This document shows, piece by piece, positions 1 to 8,236 of a DNA stretch of 18,155 nt. The position numbers and the translations under genes were made by a program. The notes under the pieces are model-generated. The model was given only the letters and a program-made list of their open reading frames with translations, was not told the origin of the DNA and made no database searches. Each line of letters starts with the position of its first letter. Within the stretch, counting starts at the first letter, position 1. This DNA is from Rhodospirillaceae bacterium (GTDB lineage: Bacteria > Pseudomonadota > Alphaproteobacteria > UBA8366): contig PARQ01000002.1 of the NCBI GenBank assembly GCA_002711555.1, positions 7,799-25,953 of the forward strand, read 5' to 3'.

Positions 1-2523
1 ACAGAAGTTTGCACACATTTTTATAGGAATGACAATGCTTATCCCGACACTTTGAAGGAGCAGGTCAATGAAGCATTATGCTTGATCGAGTCCGAAGTCG
101 GCTGCAAATTTGGTAATTCAAAAAACCCATTACTGGTATCTGTAAGATCTGGCGCTCGGGTTTCGATGCCGGGCATGATGGATACTGTATTAAATCTCGG
201 CCTTAACAAAATTACCGTAGAGGGGCTGGCTAAAAAAAGTGATGATACGCGATTCGCCTATGATAGTTATCGTCGATTTATTCAAATGTATGGTGATGTC
301 GTCCTCGGAATTGACCATTACAATTTTGAGGAGATTTTGGATCTGAAAAAAGATGAGGCCGGAGTAACTCTCGATACAGAACTAACGTCAGATGATTTGA
401 AGGCTATAATAGATGCATATGAAGAGAAAGTTTCCAGCGTGACTGGCAAGCCTTTTCCTCAGGATCCGGTGGAACAGCTTTGGGGAGCGATCGGCGCTGT
501 TTTTTCAAGTTGGATGGTTCCACGTGCGGTCACATACCGTAAACTCAACAATATTCCGGAGAATTGGGGCACTGCGGTTAATATTCAGGCGATGGTTTTT
601 GGTAATATGGGGGATAATTGTGCAACTGGCGTTGCTTTCACCCGCGATCCGTCAACGGGAGAAAACATATTTTACGGCGAATACCTTGTTAACGCTCAGG
701 GCGAGGATGTCGTCGCCGGCATTCGTACACCACAACATTTGACAAAAGAGGGTAAGGAAGCAAATAAATCTCGCTTGCCAAGCATGGAAGAGGTCATGCC
801 ACAAGTTTTCGACCAACTCAAAGGTATTCGTAGTACTCTTGAACAACACTATACTGACATGCAGGATATAGAATTTACGGTGCAGCAAGGGAAGCTGTAT
901 ATGCTCCAAACACGAGCGGGTAAACGGACAACGGCTGCCGCTTTGAAAATAGCTGTTGATATGGTGGATGAGGGATTAATCACTAATCAGACAGCTATAT
1001 CACGTATCGAGCCATCATCATTAGATCAACTCTTACATCCCACTCTTGATCCAAACGCCAATAGAAAAATAGTTGCAAGTGGCCTCCCAGCATCACCGGG
1101 CGCGGCATCCGGTAAGGTCGTTTTCGACGCTGATGAGGCGGAACGGATATCGGCACGAGGTGAGCAAGTAATCCTTGTGCGAATTGAAACAAGCCCAGAA
1201 GATATTCACGGTATGCATGCTGCTGAGGGTATTTTAACTACTCGGGGGGGCATGACAAGTCACGCGGCCGTTGTTGCGCGTGGCATGGGGAGGCCTTGTG
1301 TGGCTGGCGCGGGTGAACTGCGGGTTGATTATAAAGCTAAAACTATTACTGCCCGTGACGTTGTGATTGAGGAAGGCGAAGAGATTACCTTAGATGGAGC
1401 TAGTGGTGACGTAATGGTTGGACGCGTTGCTACAATCCAACCAGAAATGTCTGATAATTTTCAACGGCTTATGACTTGGGCTGACGACATTCGTTGTCTG
1501 AAAGTCAGAACCAATGCGGAAACGCCGACAGAGTGTCGCATAGCTCGCGAATTTGGAGCAGAAGGTGTTGGCCTTTGCAGAACTGAGCACATGTTTTTTG
1601 AGTCAGACCGTATAATTGCTATGCGTGAAATGATAGTCAGCAATAACCTTAAGCAGCGTCGTGCTGCTCTCGCTAAACTACTTCCTATGCAAATGACAGA
1701 TTTTCAGGATATTTTTCGTATCATGAAAGGACTTCCTATAACGATCCGTCTGCTTGATCCCCCGTTGCATGAGTTTTTGCCTAAAACTGACGAAGAGATT
1801 AGAGAGGTTGCAGAGGCAGCAGGTGTCTCGGCTGATGAAGTTCGCCGGCGAGCTGCGCAGTTAGAGGAGGCTAATCCTATGTTGGGGCATCGAGGGTGCC
1901 GTTTAGGGGTCACCTATCCTGAAATTTCAGCGATGCAAGCGCGTGCGATTTTTGAAGCCGCGTTAAGCGTAAAAGATGAGATTGGTGAAGCAGTTCAATT
2001 AGAAATTATGGTGCCGTTAGTTGCAACTGGTAGAGAAATTGAGATTATAAAAGAAGTGATAGATAGGGTTGCCAATGATATTGAGAAAGAAACAGGTGAC
2101 ACTCTCAAATACATTGTTGGAACGATGATTGAGTTACCTCGAGCGGCATTATGCGCGTCGGAAATAGCTAAGACTGCGAGTTTTTTTAGTTTTGGAACCA
2201 ATGATTTGACACAAACTGCGTATGGTCTTAGCCGTGATGATGCTGGCTCTTTTAGTCAGGAGTACGAGGAGCAGGGCGTGTTCTCAGTTGATCCATTTGT
2301 AACATTGGATAGAGAGGGTGTTGGGGAATTGGTACGCATGGCTGCTGAACGGGGAAGGTCTGTAAGGCCTGACATCAAGCTCGGTATATGCGGTGAACAC
2401 GGAGGAGACCCATCATCAATACAGTTTTGCGCGGAGATTGGTCTAGATTACGTTTCGTGTTCACCTTTCAGAGTTCCGATAGCACGGCTGGCTTTGGCTC
2501 AAGCTGCTATTTTGCAGAAGTAG
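1..2523 (+). CDS. ppdK: Pyruvate, phosphate dikinase (5' end outside window)
   Basis: Interconverts ATP, phosphate and pyruvate with AMP, pyrophosphate and PEP in the cytoplasm; in bacteria it serves gluconeogenesis or PPi-linked glycolysis. The frame is open to base 1 (it begins TEVCTHFY, matching the TTE-C-xxYY region of the family), so the first TTG at 52 is internal and roughly 40 or more N-terminal residues lie left of the window. Visible parts, numbered from base 1: an ATP-grasp nucleotide-binding domain to about residue 340; the swivelling phosphohistidine domain with GGMTSHAAVVAR, whose catalytic His is residue 421; and the PEP/pyruvate TIM barrel with CRTEHMFF, GTNDLTQ and CGEHGGDP, whose catalytic Cys is residue 797. 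The 376-residue gap between His and Cys equals that of the Clostridium symbiosum enzyme (His455, Cys831, from memory). The Thr two residues before the His is the site modified by PPDK regulatory proteins in other organisms. It ends with TAG and converges with the asnB operon. Confidence 0.97.
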   Translation, partial: TEVCTHFYRNDNAYPDTLKEQVNEALCLIESEVGCKFGNSKNPLLVSVRSGARVSMPGMMDTVLNLGLNKITVEGLAKKSDDTRFAYDSYRRFIQMYGDVVLGIDHYNFEEILDLKKDEAGVTLDTELTSDDLKAIIDAYEEKVSSVTGKPFPQDPVEQLWGAIGAVFSSWMVPRAVTYRKLNNIPENWGTAVNIQAMVFGNMGDNCATGVAFTRDPSTGENIFYGEYLVNAQGEDVVAGIRTPQHLTKEGKEANKSRLPSMEEVMPQVFDQLKGIRSTLEQHYTDMQDIEFTVQQGKLYMLQTRAGKRTTAAALKIAVDMVDEGLITNQTAISRIEPSSLDQLLHPTLDPNANRKIVASGLPASPGAASGKVVFDADEAERISARGEQVILVRIETSPEDIHGMHAAEGILTTRGGMTSHAAVVARGMGRPCVAGAGELRVDYKAKTITARDVVIEEGEEITLDGASGDVMVGRVATIQPEMSDNFQRLMTWADDIRCLKVRTNAETPTECRIAREFGAEGVGLCRTEHMFFESDRIIAMREMIVSNNLKQRRAALAKLLPMQMTDFQDIFRIMKGLPITIRLLDPPLHEFLPKTDEEIREVAEAAGVSADEVRRRAAQLEEANPMLGHRGCRLGVTYPEISAMQARAIFEAALSVKDEIGEAVQLEIMVPLVATGREIEIIKEVIDRVANDIEKETGDTLKYIVGTMIELPRAALCASEIAKTASFFSFGTNDLTQTAYGLSRDDAGSFSQEYEEQGVFSVDPFVTLDREGVGELVRMAAERGRSVRPDIKLGICGEHGGDPSSIQFCAEIGLDYVSCSPFRVPIARLALAQAAILQK

Positions 2524-2567
2524 AAACCGAACATAGTTCGTCCCAATTATATTCAGAAAAAAGTTCC

Positions 2568-2595
2568 ATAAATACGACATAACAGTTGTATTTAT
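2568..2595 (-). terminator. Intrinsic-terminator-like hairpin after the asnB operon
   Basis: An 11-bp stem (2568-2578 with 2585-2593 extended to 2595, one G-U pair) closes a 6-nt ATAACA loop. Read on the minus strand it is followed after five bases by six Ts (the As at 2557-2562). It sits just past the asnB stop. The stem is AT-rich, so its strength is uncertain; on the plus strand there is no T run, so it serves ppdK poorly. Confidence 0.5.
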
Positions 2596-2601
2596 TCATA
2601 G

Positions 2602-4365
2602 TTAGGTATTTGCAGATAGTACTTCGAATACATCCCCATCAGTCTTGAAGCCCTCTACATGTCGCCTATGCCAAAGTGCATAAAATAAAAGCGTCCAAGC
2701 CGCAAAACTTGCATGCTTATCATTGGATCTAAATATGCGGATGACTTCATTTGGATTGCAGATTTGCTGAATTGCAGGCAGTCTTGCTACAAGAGGCCCA
2801 AGTTTTTCACCGCGTTGGCTAATCCAAAAACCTACGGGCACGGTGAAACCCCTTTTACGTGACAATGGCCCCGCTTGAGGCATAATTTTGCTCAACCATT
2901 GGCGCAAAATCCACTTCCCCTTACCATTTGAGATCTTCAATGAGTCTTTGAGCAGGAAAGCCATCGCTGCCACTTTTTTGTCGAGAAATGGCGTGCGTCC
3001 CTCCAGTCCATGCGACATTAAGCAACGATCAAGTTTTGTAAGGAGGTCATTAGGTAGCCAATCGCGACAGTCTGTGGCCTGCGCTATTTGAAGTTTACTG
3101 CGGGGGCTCGTTGATCCACTTGCTTCCATAGATGCAATGGAATCTCGCCACGCATGAGGGGGCTTTCTAAGGACTTTAAGTTTGTCAAAAGTGCCGCGCT
3201 TACGTATTGTTCGCCCGCCACGCCACCAAGGTCGCAGCAGTCGGCGGTACCGTCCATAACCCGCAAATAATTCGTCGCCTCCCTCTCCAGATAGAACTAC
3301 CTTTAATTCTTGGGCAGCGACACTTGCTAATTTCCAAGTAGGCAAAATTGCATAGTCTGCTGCCGGGTCATCCATAGCAGCCGCTATTGTTGGAAGACTT
3401 GTCCAAAAATCTGCTTCGCTAAAAGCAACCTCGGTGTGGATTGAGCCAACTGATTCAGCAAGCTGTCGTGCGTGCTCACGCTCATCCGCAACTTCAGAAA
3501 ATGCAAAGCCGATTGTAAATGTCTGCACCGGTTTTTCATTAAGTTTGGCCATCAGAGCGAGAATCGCTGAAGAATCAATTCCCCCCGATAAGAATAAGCC
3601 GTATGGCACATCGGAGCGTTGATGAACAGAAACGCTATCTTCTAGGACGGCATCAAGCGCTTCAATAGCGTCTCCGATCGGCTGGTCGGTGGTGGGCCCA
3701 TCAGGTAGAGGTGGTAGATGAGTACGCTCTATTATTCTACCTCGTCGAATGACAAGTGTCTCTCCCGGTTTCACTCTCTCAACGCCCTTATAAATAGTAG
3801 TATGACCGCAAGTAAACTGCATTTGGAGTAATTCATCCAAACGGTTTTCATCAATTTCAGGTGCAAGTAGTCCCGCAGCAAAAAAGGCTTGTGGTTCTGA
3901 AGCAAAAGCGAACCCCTCTTTTGTTTCGGAAAAATAAAGCGGTTTAATTCCAAATGGATCGCGCGCTAGAACTAATTTCTCTTGCGCAGGATCGTGAAGA
4001 GCTATCGAATACATGCCACGTAAATTGCGGGCAAAATCTATTCCGTCACGATGGTAAAGTGATATTGGGGGTTCACAATCGGAGCGCGTTTTAAAAACCT
4101 TTGGACCGAACTCTTCCCGTAGTTCGAGATAATTATATATTTCACCATTTGCGATAAGCGCTGTGCCGGCAGCGTCGTAGAGTGGCTGATCACCCGTTTC
4201 TAGGTCAATGATCGCGAGCCGTCGTTGCACCATTCCAACATTGCCTACGACATGGCGGCCTTCGCCGTCAGGACCTCGATGCGCAAGTGCTGACGCAAAC
4301 GCATCGAGTACCGATTTGGCTGGGGGTTTGCCATTAAATGTCATCAGGCCAGCAATTCCGCACAT
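2602..4365 (-). CDS. asnB: AsnB-type glutamine-dependent amidotransferase (asparagine synthetase family)
   Basis: 587 residues. It has an N-terminal class II glutaminase domain with the nucleophile Cys2 right after the start Met (MCGIAG), RLAIIDL around Arg49, NGEIYNY at 73-79 and RSDCE near 94-98. A C-terminal synthetase domain follows, with the PP-loop SGGIDS at 260-265, GEGGDELFAGY at 360-370 and EGRTPFLD further on. All expected catalytic residues are present, so it should be an active ATP-dependent, glutamine-hydrolysing amide synthase. The family makes asparagine, but members inside glycosyltransferase operons are often thought to amidate sugar acids or other cell-surface components. 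Here it is the last gene of a four-gene operon and its ATG overlaps the stop of the GT4 gene by one base (TAATG). That context favours a surface-glycan role (inference), but ordinary asparagine synthesis cannot be excluded. Confidence 0.93.
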   Translation of the reverse strand: MCGIAGLMTFNGKPPAKSVLDAFASALAHRGPDGEGRHVVGNVGMVQRRLAIIDLETGDQPLYDAAGTALIANGEIYNYLELREEFGPKVFKTRSDCEPPISLYHRDGIDFARNLRGMYSIALHDPAQEKLVLARDPFGIKPLYFSETKEGFAFASEPQAFFAAGLLAPEIDENRLDELLQMQFTCGHTTIYKGVERVKPGETLVIRRGRIIERTHLPPLPDGPTTDQPIGDAIEALDAVLEDSVSVHQRSDVPYGLFLSGGIDSSAILALMAKLNEKPVQTFTIGFAFSEVADEREHARQLAESVGSIHTEVAFSEADFWTSLPTIAAAMDDPAADYAILPTWKLASVAAQELKVVLSGEGGDELFAGYGRYRRLLRPWWRGGRTIRKRGTFDKLKVLRKPPHAWRDSIASMEASGSTSPRSKLQIAQATDCRDWLPNDLLTKLDRCLMSHGLEGRTPFLDKKVAAMAFLLKDSLKISNGKGKWILRQWLSKIMPQAGPLSRKRGFTVPVGFWISQRGEKLGPLVARLPAIQQICNPNEVIRIFRSNDKHASFAAWTLLFYALWHRRHVEGFKTDGDVFEVLSANT

Positions 4366-5390
4366 TATTTTGTAACCACTGTAAAGAAGTTGCGGTAGAG
4401 CGAAGTAACTCGCTCTTCAGTAAAATTTTTCTCATACGCTTGGAAACCTTGTTCAGCAAGCGCGGTCGCGTAATCCCCTGAGGAAAGCACCGACCGTATC
4501 GAAGAAGATAGCGCAGACGAGTCGTTGAGAGGGGTTAAGAGTCCATTGAGCCCTGTTTGTATGAGCGCCTTTGGGCCAGTTGCTTCGGTGGCGACAACTG
4601 GTTTTTTCTGAGCCCATGCTTCCAGTACAACATTGCCTAGAGGCTCAACCCGCGAGGAGCAGACCAGTAAATCACAACTAGCAAGTAAGTTATTTGTGTC
4701 AGAACGCCATCCAAGAAATTTTACGCGATCAGAAATACCCAACTGTTTAGCTAGGTTCTTAAGTGCAAGTTGTTCTGGACCCTCCCCCGCAATCCATAAA
4801 TACGTACCTGGCAATGATACCAATGCTTCCAATAATACATCAAAGGCTTTATTAGAATGCAACCGTCCCAGCGCTAGTAGTAGTGGTGCATCAGTTGGTG
4901 TATCCATCATTGATCGGTCGATAGCTTCTCCCGGAGTCCCGTCAACAAAATTTGGTAAATAATGGATTTGGTTTTTCGGCCAGCCCAAACCCGCAATGTA
5001 TTGGCAAATATGCTCAGTGTTTGCCACCAAGTGATCACACTTATTATAGTATTTCAGATCATAATAGCCTCCAAGGCGGCCAATGATTAAATGGTTTCCT
5101 GGAGTGCAAAATTTAGCGGCACGGCTCATCCAGGCAAAAATGACATCAGGTGCATATTCGTTGGCTTGTCGCTGGAGCCGCCTTTTTGTTGTCCAATCAA
5201 AAGTGCTACCAAAGCGATATATTTCAAAGGGTATCCCTGCATCTTTTAAAATTTTTTCACGCTTGTTATTGGTTCTTATGGCGGCTGTTTGACTCACTCC
5301 AGTTTGAGCAAGTGCTGGCAAAAGTCGTGAGAAAAACTCTTCCGCACCGCCAACACGGGCCCCTGCCATGGCGTGCAGAACGCGTATCAA
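4365..5390 (-). CDS. GT4-family glycosyltransferase (GT-B fold)
   Basis: A nucleotide-sugar-dependent retaining glycosyltransferase, probably acting on an LPS core or related lipid-linked glycan at the cytoplasmic face of the inner membrane. The N-terminal domain starts IRVLHAMAGARVGGAEEFF, with the glycine-rich loop typical of GT4. The C-terminal domain carries LLALGRLHSNKAFD, WIAGEGPE and the E-x7-E motif in VEPLGNVVLEAW, followed by KPVVAT. I place the start at TTG 5390-5388 (341 residues). It forms a TTGA overlap with the stop of the upstream GT2 gene and is preceded by a GGAAGAG ribosome site; its product begins exactly where family homology begins. The longer frame opening at ATG 5507 adds 39 Arg/Pro/Leu-rich residues that lie wholly inside the GT2 gene. 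The acceptor and sugar donor cannot be read from sequence. Confidence 0.92.
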   Translation of the reverse strand: MIRVLHAMAGARVGGAEEFFSRLLPALAQTGVSQTAAIRTNNKREKILKDAGIPFEIYRFGSTFDWTTKRRLQRQANEYAPDVIFAWMSRAAKFCTPGNHLIIGRLGGYYDLKYYNKCDHLVANTEHICQYIAGLGWPKNQIHYLPNFVDGTPGEAIDRSMMDTPTDAPLLLALGRLHSNKAFDVLLEALVSLPGTYLWIAGEGPEQLALKNLAKQLGISDRVKFLGWRSDTNNLLASCDLLVCSSRVEPLGNVVLEAWAQKKPVVATEATGPKALIQTGLNGLLTPLNDSSALSSSIRSVLSSGDYATALAEQGFQAYEKNFTEERVTSLYRNFFTVVTK

Positions 5391-6151
5391 TTCTCTTCCA
5401 ATCGTGCTTTTAAGTACGAGAGTACTGGGTAAAGGCCTGCGAATAGAGCGTTGAGGAAGCCATAGGGGCCCTCTCTGTAGCCTTGTCGGCTTACGTAACA
5501 TTTCCAAAATCGGGAAAACATGCGTCTGATGTTGCGCCCGAATGATCCTATATCACCGGATGAGCGAAGATCTGCGGCTCTAGCTGTCGTGTAACGGTCG
5601 AGCCGTTGAATCATGTCTGAAATATTTTTATCTACAAAATGAAACATGCGATTTTCGAGTTTTTTCCTCGGGCCTTTTAATTCAAGTGATGGATGGATGC
5701 GTTGGCTTCCCCACCGCTTATGTCCTTTACGGAACAATCTCGGTGCAGCGCTGACACCCCATGAAGCTCCCCAGCCATAGCGAACCCTCGTCTCACCTAT
5801 ATAATTGTCAAAGGGAATGAGGAAATATCCTGCTTCCGTTTGTTCAATTGCTTCCTTTATTTCATTAGCAAGTAGGGTAGAGACTCTTTCATCGCTATCA
5901 ACCTCCAGAATCCAATCACTATCGCAGGCCTGAATTCCCACGTTTCTTCTATCACCCTCCAAGTCCCAGTTACCCTCAATAAGGTGCTCTGTGAAACTGG
6001 ATGCGATAAGTTTGGAATCGTCGGTGCACTTATCAAGTACAACCACCAGCTGATCCGCGAATGATAATCGTTTGAGGCATTCAGCAAGCTGTGTTTCTTC
6101 ATTGTGAGCAACAACCAAAGCAGAGATGCTTTTTTGCTTAGCATTACCCAT
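5387..6151 (-). CDS. GT2-family glycosyltransferase, WaaE/KdtX-like
   Basis: 254 residues with a GT-A fold. ISALVVAHNEE near residues 9-19 is the nucleotide-binding strand; LDKCTDDS follows, and the metal-binding DSDER is at 85-89 (EVDSDER). A C-terminal hydrophobic patch near GFLNALFAGLYPVLSYL suggests membrane association. The pattern resembles the WaaE/KdtX branch, which adds glucose to the first core heptose in enterobacteria; here the sugar is unknown. The ATG at 6151 lies 8 nt inside the preceding GT9 gene, and the TGA overlaps the TTG start of the GT4 gene, so translation is probably coupled along the operon. The assignment to GT2 is firm; the WaaE-like role is inferred. Confidence 0.92.
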   Translation of the reverse strand: MGNAKQKSISALVVAHNEETQLAECLKRLSFADQLVVVLDKCTDDSKLIASSFTEHLIEGNWDLEGDRRNVGIQACDSDWILEVDSDERVSTLLANEIKEAIEQTEAGYFLIPFDNYIGETRVRYGWGASWGVSAAPRLFRKGHKRWGSQRIHPSLELKGPRKKLENRMFHFVDKNISDMIQRLDRYTTARAADLRSSGDIGSFGRNIRRMFSRFWKCYVSRQGYREGPYGFLNALFAGLYPVLSYLKARLEEN

Positions 6152-7112
6152 CTTGCATCCCTTTCACTTGATTCCATAATTTTACAAGAGCATCTTCAAC
6201 GACTTTTACCTGCAATCCATCCATTAAAGTATCTGTTGTGCGATGATTGTAACCAGAAGTTCCGGTAAGTTCCTCAAAACTCTGTGGGGTTCTGACCCAT
6301 CTACAGTGACTGCCCCAAGGGCCATAGAGTGTTTCGCGACTAGGTCCAAAAAGTCCGAGCGTTGGTATTCCAGTCGCAGCCGCCATATGCATTAATCCTG
6401 AGTCATTTCCTACAAAAAGCGAACATCGTTCCAGACATGCAGCTAGTGTCAATAAGCCGGTGGTCCCAACTAGATCGATGCGCTGGTCAGACGGGAGTGC
6501 TGCCAGAACTGGGTCTGCCTGATGACGTTCATTTGCCGAACCTAAAACTGCAACTGTTGCCCTAGGAAGTAAACCGTCCTGTGCAATAATTCGGGATACC
6601 AAGGCTGCGAAGTTCTCAGCACGCCATTGCTTGCCACGCCAGTTTGCTGCTGGTGCAACCGCCAGGATTGGGCCACATCCCGGTATTAATCTTGCAGCTT
6701 TTGTGCGCTCCTGAGAAGTAATCCAAATTCGTGGTGCCGGCGGTTTTTCCTCAAGGCCTATGATACGGGCTATGAATTTCACCCGGTGGCATTGTTCATC
6801 TGGTTTCGGGATCAAATGATGTTTTCTGTTCATCAGAAAATAACCCAGCGCCGATCGTCTTAAATCTACTATGATATCCCAACGAGTTTTAATAACCTGT
6901 ATCCAAAGTGTGAGCCAATGGGAAGAAAGAGGCTTTTTCTTCATAATGATGCACCGCTCTAAACCAGGAGCGCGGGAGAATATTGGCGCAGGGATTGGTC
7001 CCGTAGCCACTGTGATCGCTGCTTTCGGATACGTGTTAGCGAAGTGACTTAGCAAACCCGTGGATAATATGGCATCGCCAAGTCTATTTGCGGTTATGAA
7101 TAGAATACGCAT
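6144..7112 (-). CDS. GT9-family glycosyltransferase (LPS heptosyltransferase family)
   Basis: 322 residues and the first gene of the operon. The N-terminus MRILFITANRLGDAILSTGL is the hallmark of ADP-heptose:LPS heptosyltransferases. Family motifs are VAPAANWRGKQW at about 152-163, GNDSGLMH at 235-242 and LGLFGPSRETLYGP at about 252-264. It would transfer a heptose or related sugar to the lipid A-Kdo or core region on the cytoplasmic side. I cannot say whether it corresponds to WaaC, WaaF or WaaQ, and some alphaproteobacteria lack heptose in the core. The ATG has no Shine-Dalgarno sequence but has a TATAAT eight bases upstream, which suggests a leaderless message. Confidence 0.93.
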   Translation of the reverse strand: MRILFITANRLGDAILSTGLLSHFANTYPKAAITVATGPIPAPIFSRAPGLERCIIMKKKPLSSHWLTLWIQVIKTRWDIIVDLRRSALGYFLMNRKHHLIPKPDEQCHRVKFIARIIGLEEKPPAPRIWITSQERTKAARLIPGCGPILAVAPAANWRGKQWRAENFAALVSRIIAQDGLLPRATVAVLGSANERHQADPVLAALPSDQRIDLVGTTGLLTLAACLERCSLFVGNDSGLMHMAAATGIPTLGLFGPSRETLYGPWGSHCRWVRTPQSFEELTGTSGYNHRTTDTLMDGLQVKVVEDALVKLWNQVKGMQDG

Positions 7113-7120
7113 TGCAGATG

Positions 7121-7126
7121 ATTATA
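7121..7126 (-). promoter_or_regulatory. Candidate -10 box of the glycosyltransferase operon
   Basis: A perfect TATAAT on the minus strand ends eight bases before the A of the GT9 start codon. Transcription would then begin at or next to the ATG. No ribosome site lies between, consistent with leaderless translation. No good -35 hexamer is visible at 16-18 nt, so this is tentative. Confidence 0.4.
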
Positions 7127-7154
7127 GTAGGGAATACCTTCGTGTTATAGATTG

Positions 7155-7164
7155 AACAATTGTT
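7155..7164. promoter_or_regulatory. Palindrome in the operon/ygfZ divergent spacer
   Basis: AACAATTGTT is a perfect 10-bp palindrome located centrally in the 86-bp spacer between the divergent operon and ygfZ. It could be a regulator site for either direction, but a palindrome of this size in AT-rich DNA may be chance. Confidence 0.2.
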
Positions 7165-7198
7165 AAATGCCCTTGTGTGAAATGGCTAGGACGAAATA

Positions 7199-8089
7199 AT
7201 GGTTTCATTCAGTATACTTCAAGATAGAGGTTTGCTTACTGTTGGTGGTGCAGATCGTTCAAGTTTTTTACAGGGACTAATTTCGAACGATATCAATAGT
7301 GTAACTCCAGATTGCGCTATTTGGTCTGCATTACTCACTCCTCAAGGTAAGTACTTGTATGACTTTTTCATAACAGAGTTTGAAGGGCGGTATTTGCTCG
7401 ATTGCGAAGCAGCACGTTTGATGGATCTTGGGCGGCGATTGAGCAAATATAAATTGCGAGCTTCGGTAGATCTAGGTAAAGAGGAAGGCATGGTGGTTCT
7501 TGCTGTCTATGGCGACGGAGTTGGTGAATGTTTTGGTTTAACTGAAAATCCTGGAGAGGTCGCAGCATTTCGCGATGGTATCGCCTTTGTTGATCCGCGG
7601 CTCGCTGATATGGGTGTGAGAACTATTCTTGGTAAAAAATCCGCTAAGGCAGCACTAGAGTCAATAGAGTTGGAAGAAGTATCGGCTGAGAACTATGATA
7701 CATTCAGACTTGGCCTTGGTATCCCGGATGGTAGCCGAGATATGATTGTCGAAAAATCTATTTTGCTTGAGAGCAACTTTGAAGAACTTAATGGGGTTGA
7801 TTGGGAGAAGGGTTGCTATATGGGCCAAGAATTAACTGCTCGGACAAAATACCGTGGGTTATTAAAGAAACGTATGGTGCCTGTAGATATTGAAGGTCAT
7901 GAGCCTTCAATTGGGGCAGCTATTCTTTGCGATGAACGGCAGGTTGGAGAGATGCGCAGTGCCCGCTCAGGACTCGGAATTGCCCTGATGAGATTAGAAT
8001 ACTTAGAGCGGGCAGTAACAGGAGAGATTAAGCTTGTTGCCGAGGGTGCAATTATTACTCCTCGAAAACCGGAGTGGGCCGACTTTTAA
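7199..8089 (+). CDS. ygfZ: Folate-binding YgfZ/GcvT-like Fe-S cluster protein
   Basis: 296 residues. YgfZ proteins bind tetrahydrofolate and assist maturation or repair of iron-sulfur proteins such as the tRNA methylthiotransferase MiaB. The signature is KGCYMGQE around Cys206, followed by LTARTKYRG; the N-terminus (FLQGLISNDI, LTPQGKYLYDFF) matches the GcvT-like fold of this group rather than true aminomethyltransferase. The ATG at 7199 is preceded by an AGGA ribosome site about nine bases upstream. The gene stands alone, divergent from the glycosyltransferase operon and convergent with the M48 gene. Confidence 0.94.
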   Translation: MVSFSILQDRGLLTVGGADRSSFLQGLISNDINSVTPDCAIWSALLTPQGKYLYDFFITEFEGRYLLDCEAARLMDLGRRLSKYKLRASVDLGKEEGMVVLAVYGDGVGECFGLTENPGEVAAFRDGIAFVDPRLADMGVRTILGKKSAKAALESIELEEVSAENYDTFRLGLGIPDGSRDMIVEKSILLESNFEELNGVDWEKGCYMGQELTARTKYRGLLKKRMVPVDIEGHEPSIGAAILCDERQVGEMRSARSGLGIALMRLEYLERAVTGEIKLVAEGAIITPRKPEWADF

Positions 8090-8159
8090 GTGGTATAACT
8101 CATAGCTTGTTATTGTTCAGAGCTTTCTTGGTAGGAGCTACGTGGCGCAAAATACGGGG

Positions 8160-8174
8160 ATCGATAATATCGAT
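8160..8174. repeat. Small inverted repeat between ygfZ and the M48 gene
   Basis: Two copies of the self-complementary hexamer ATCGAT flank AAT, giving a 6-bp stem with a 3-nt loop or a 15-bp near-palindrome. It lies in the 147-bp convergent spacer. No T run follows on either strand, so it is a poor terminator candidate. Nothing else was recognised in this spacer. Confidence 0.25.
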
Positions 8175-8236
8175 GGTCTCGCAAACTGATAGAGTAATAA
8201 TTTTCTTGTACTTAACCTTTTGTATTTAGGGCTAAC

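Noticed and set aside
52..54. TTG as the start of ppdK
   Set aside because: The frame stays open to base 1 and the residues before it match the conserved family N-terminal region, so it is internal.
4633..4962. 109-codon plus-strand open frame
   Set aside because: Lies entirely antisense to the GT4 gene, with Ser/Arg-rich composition and no family features.
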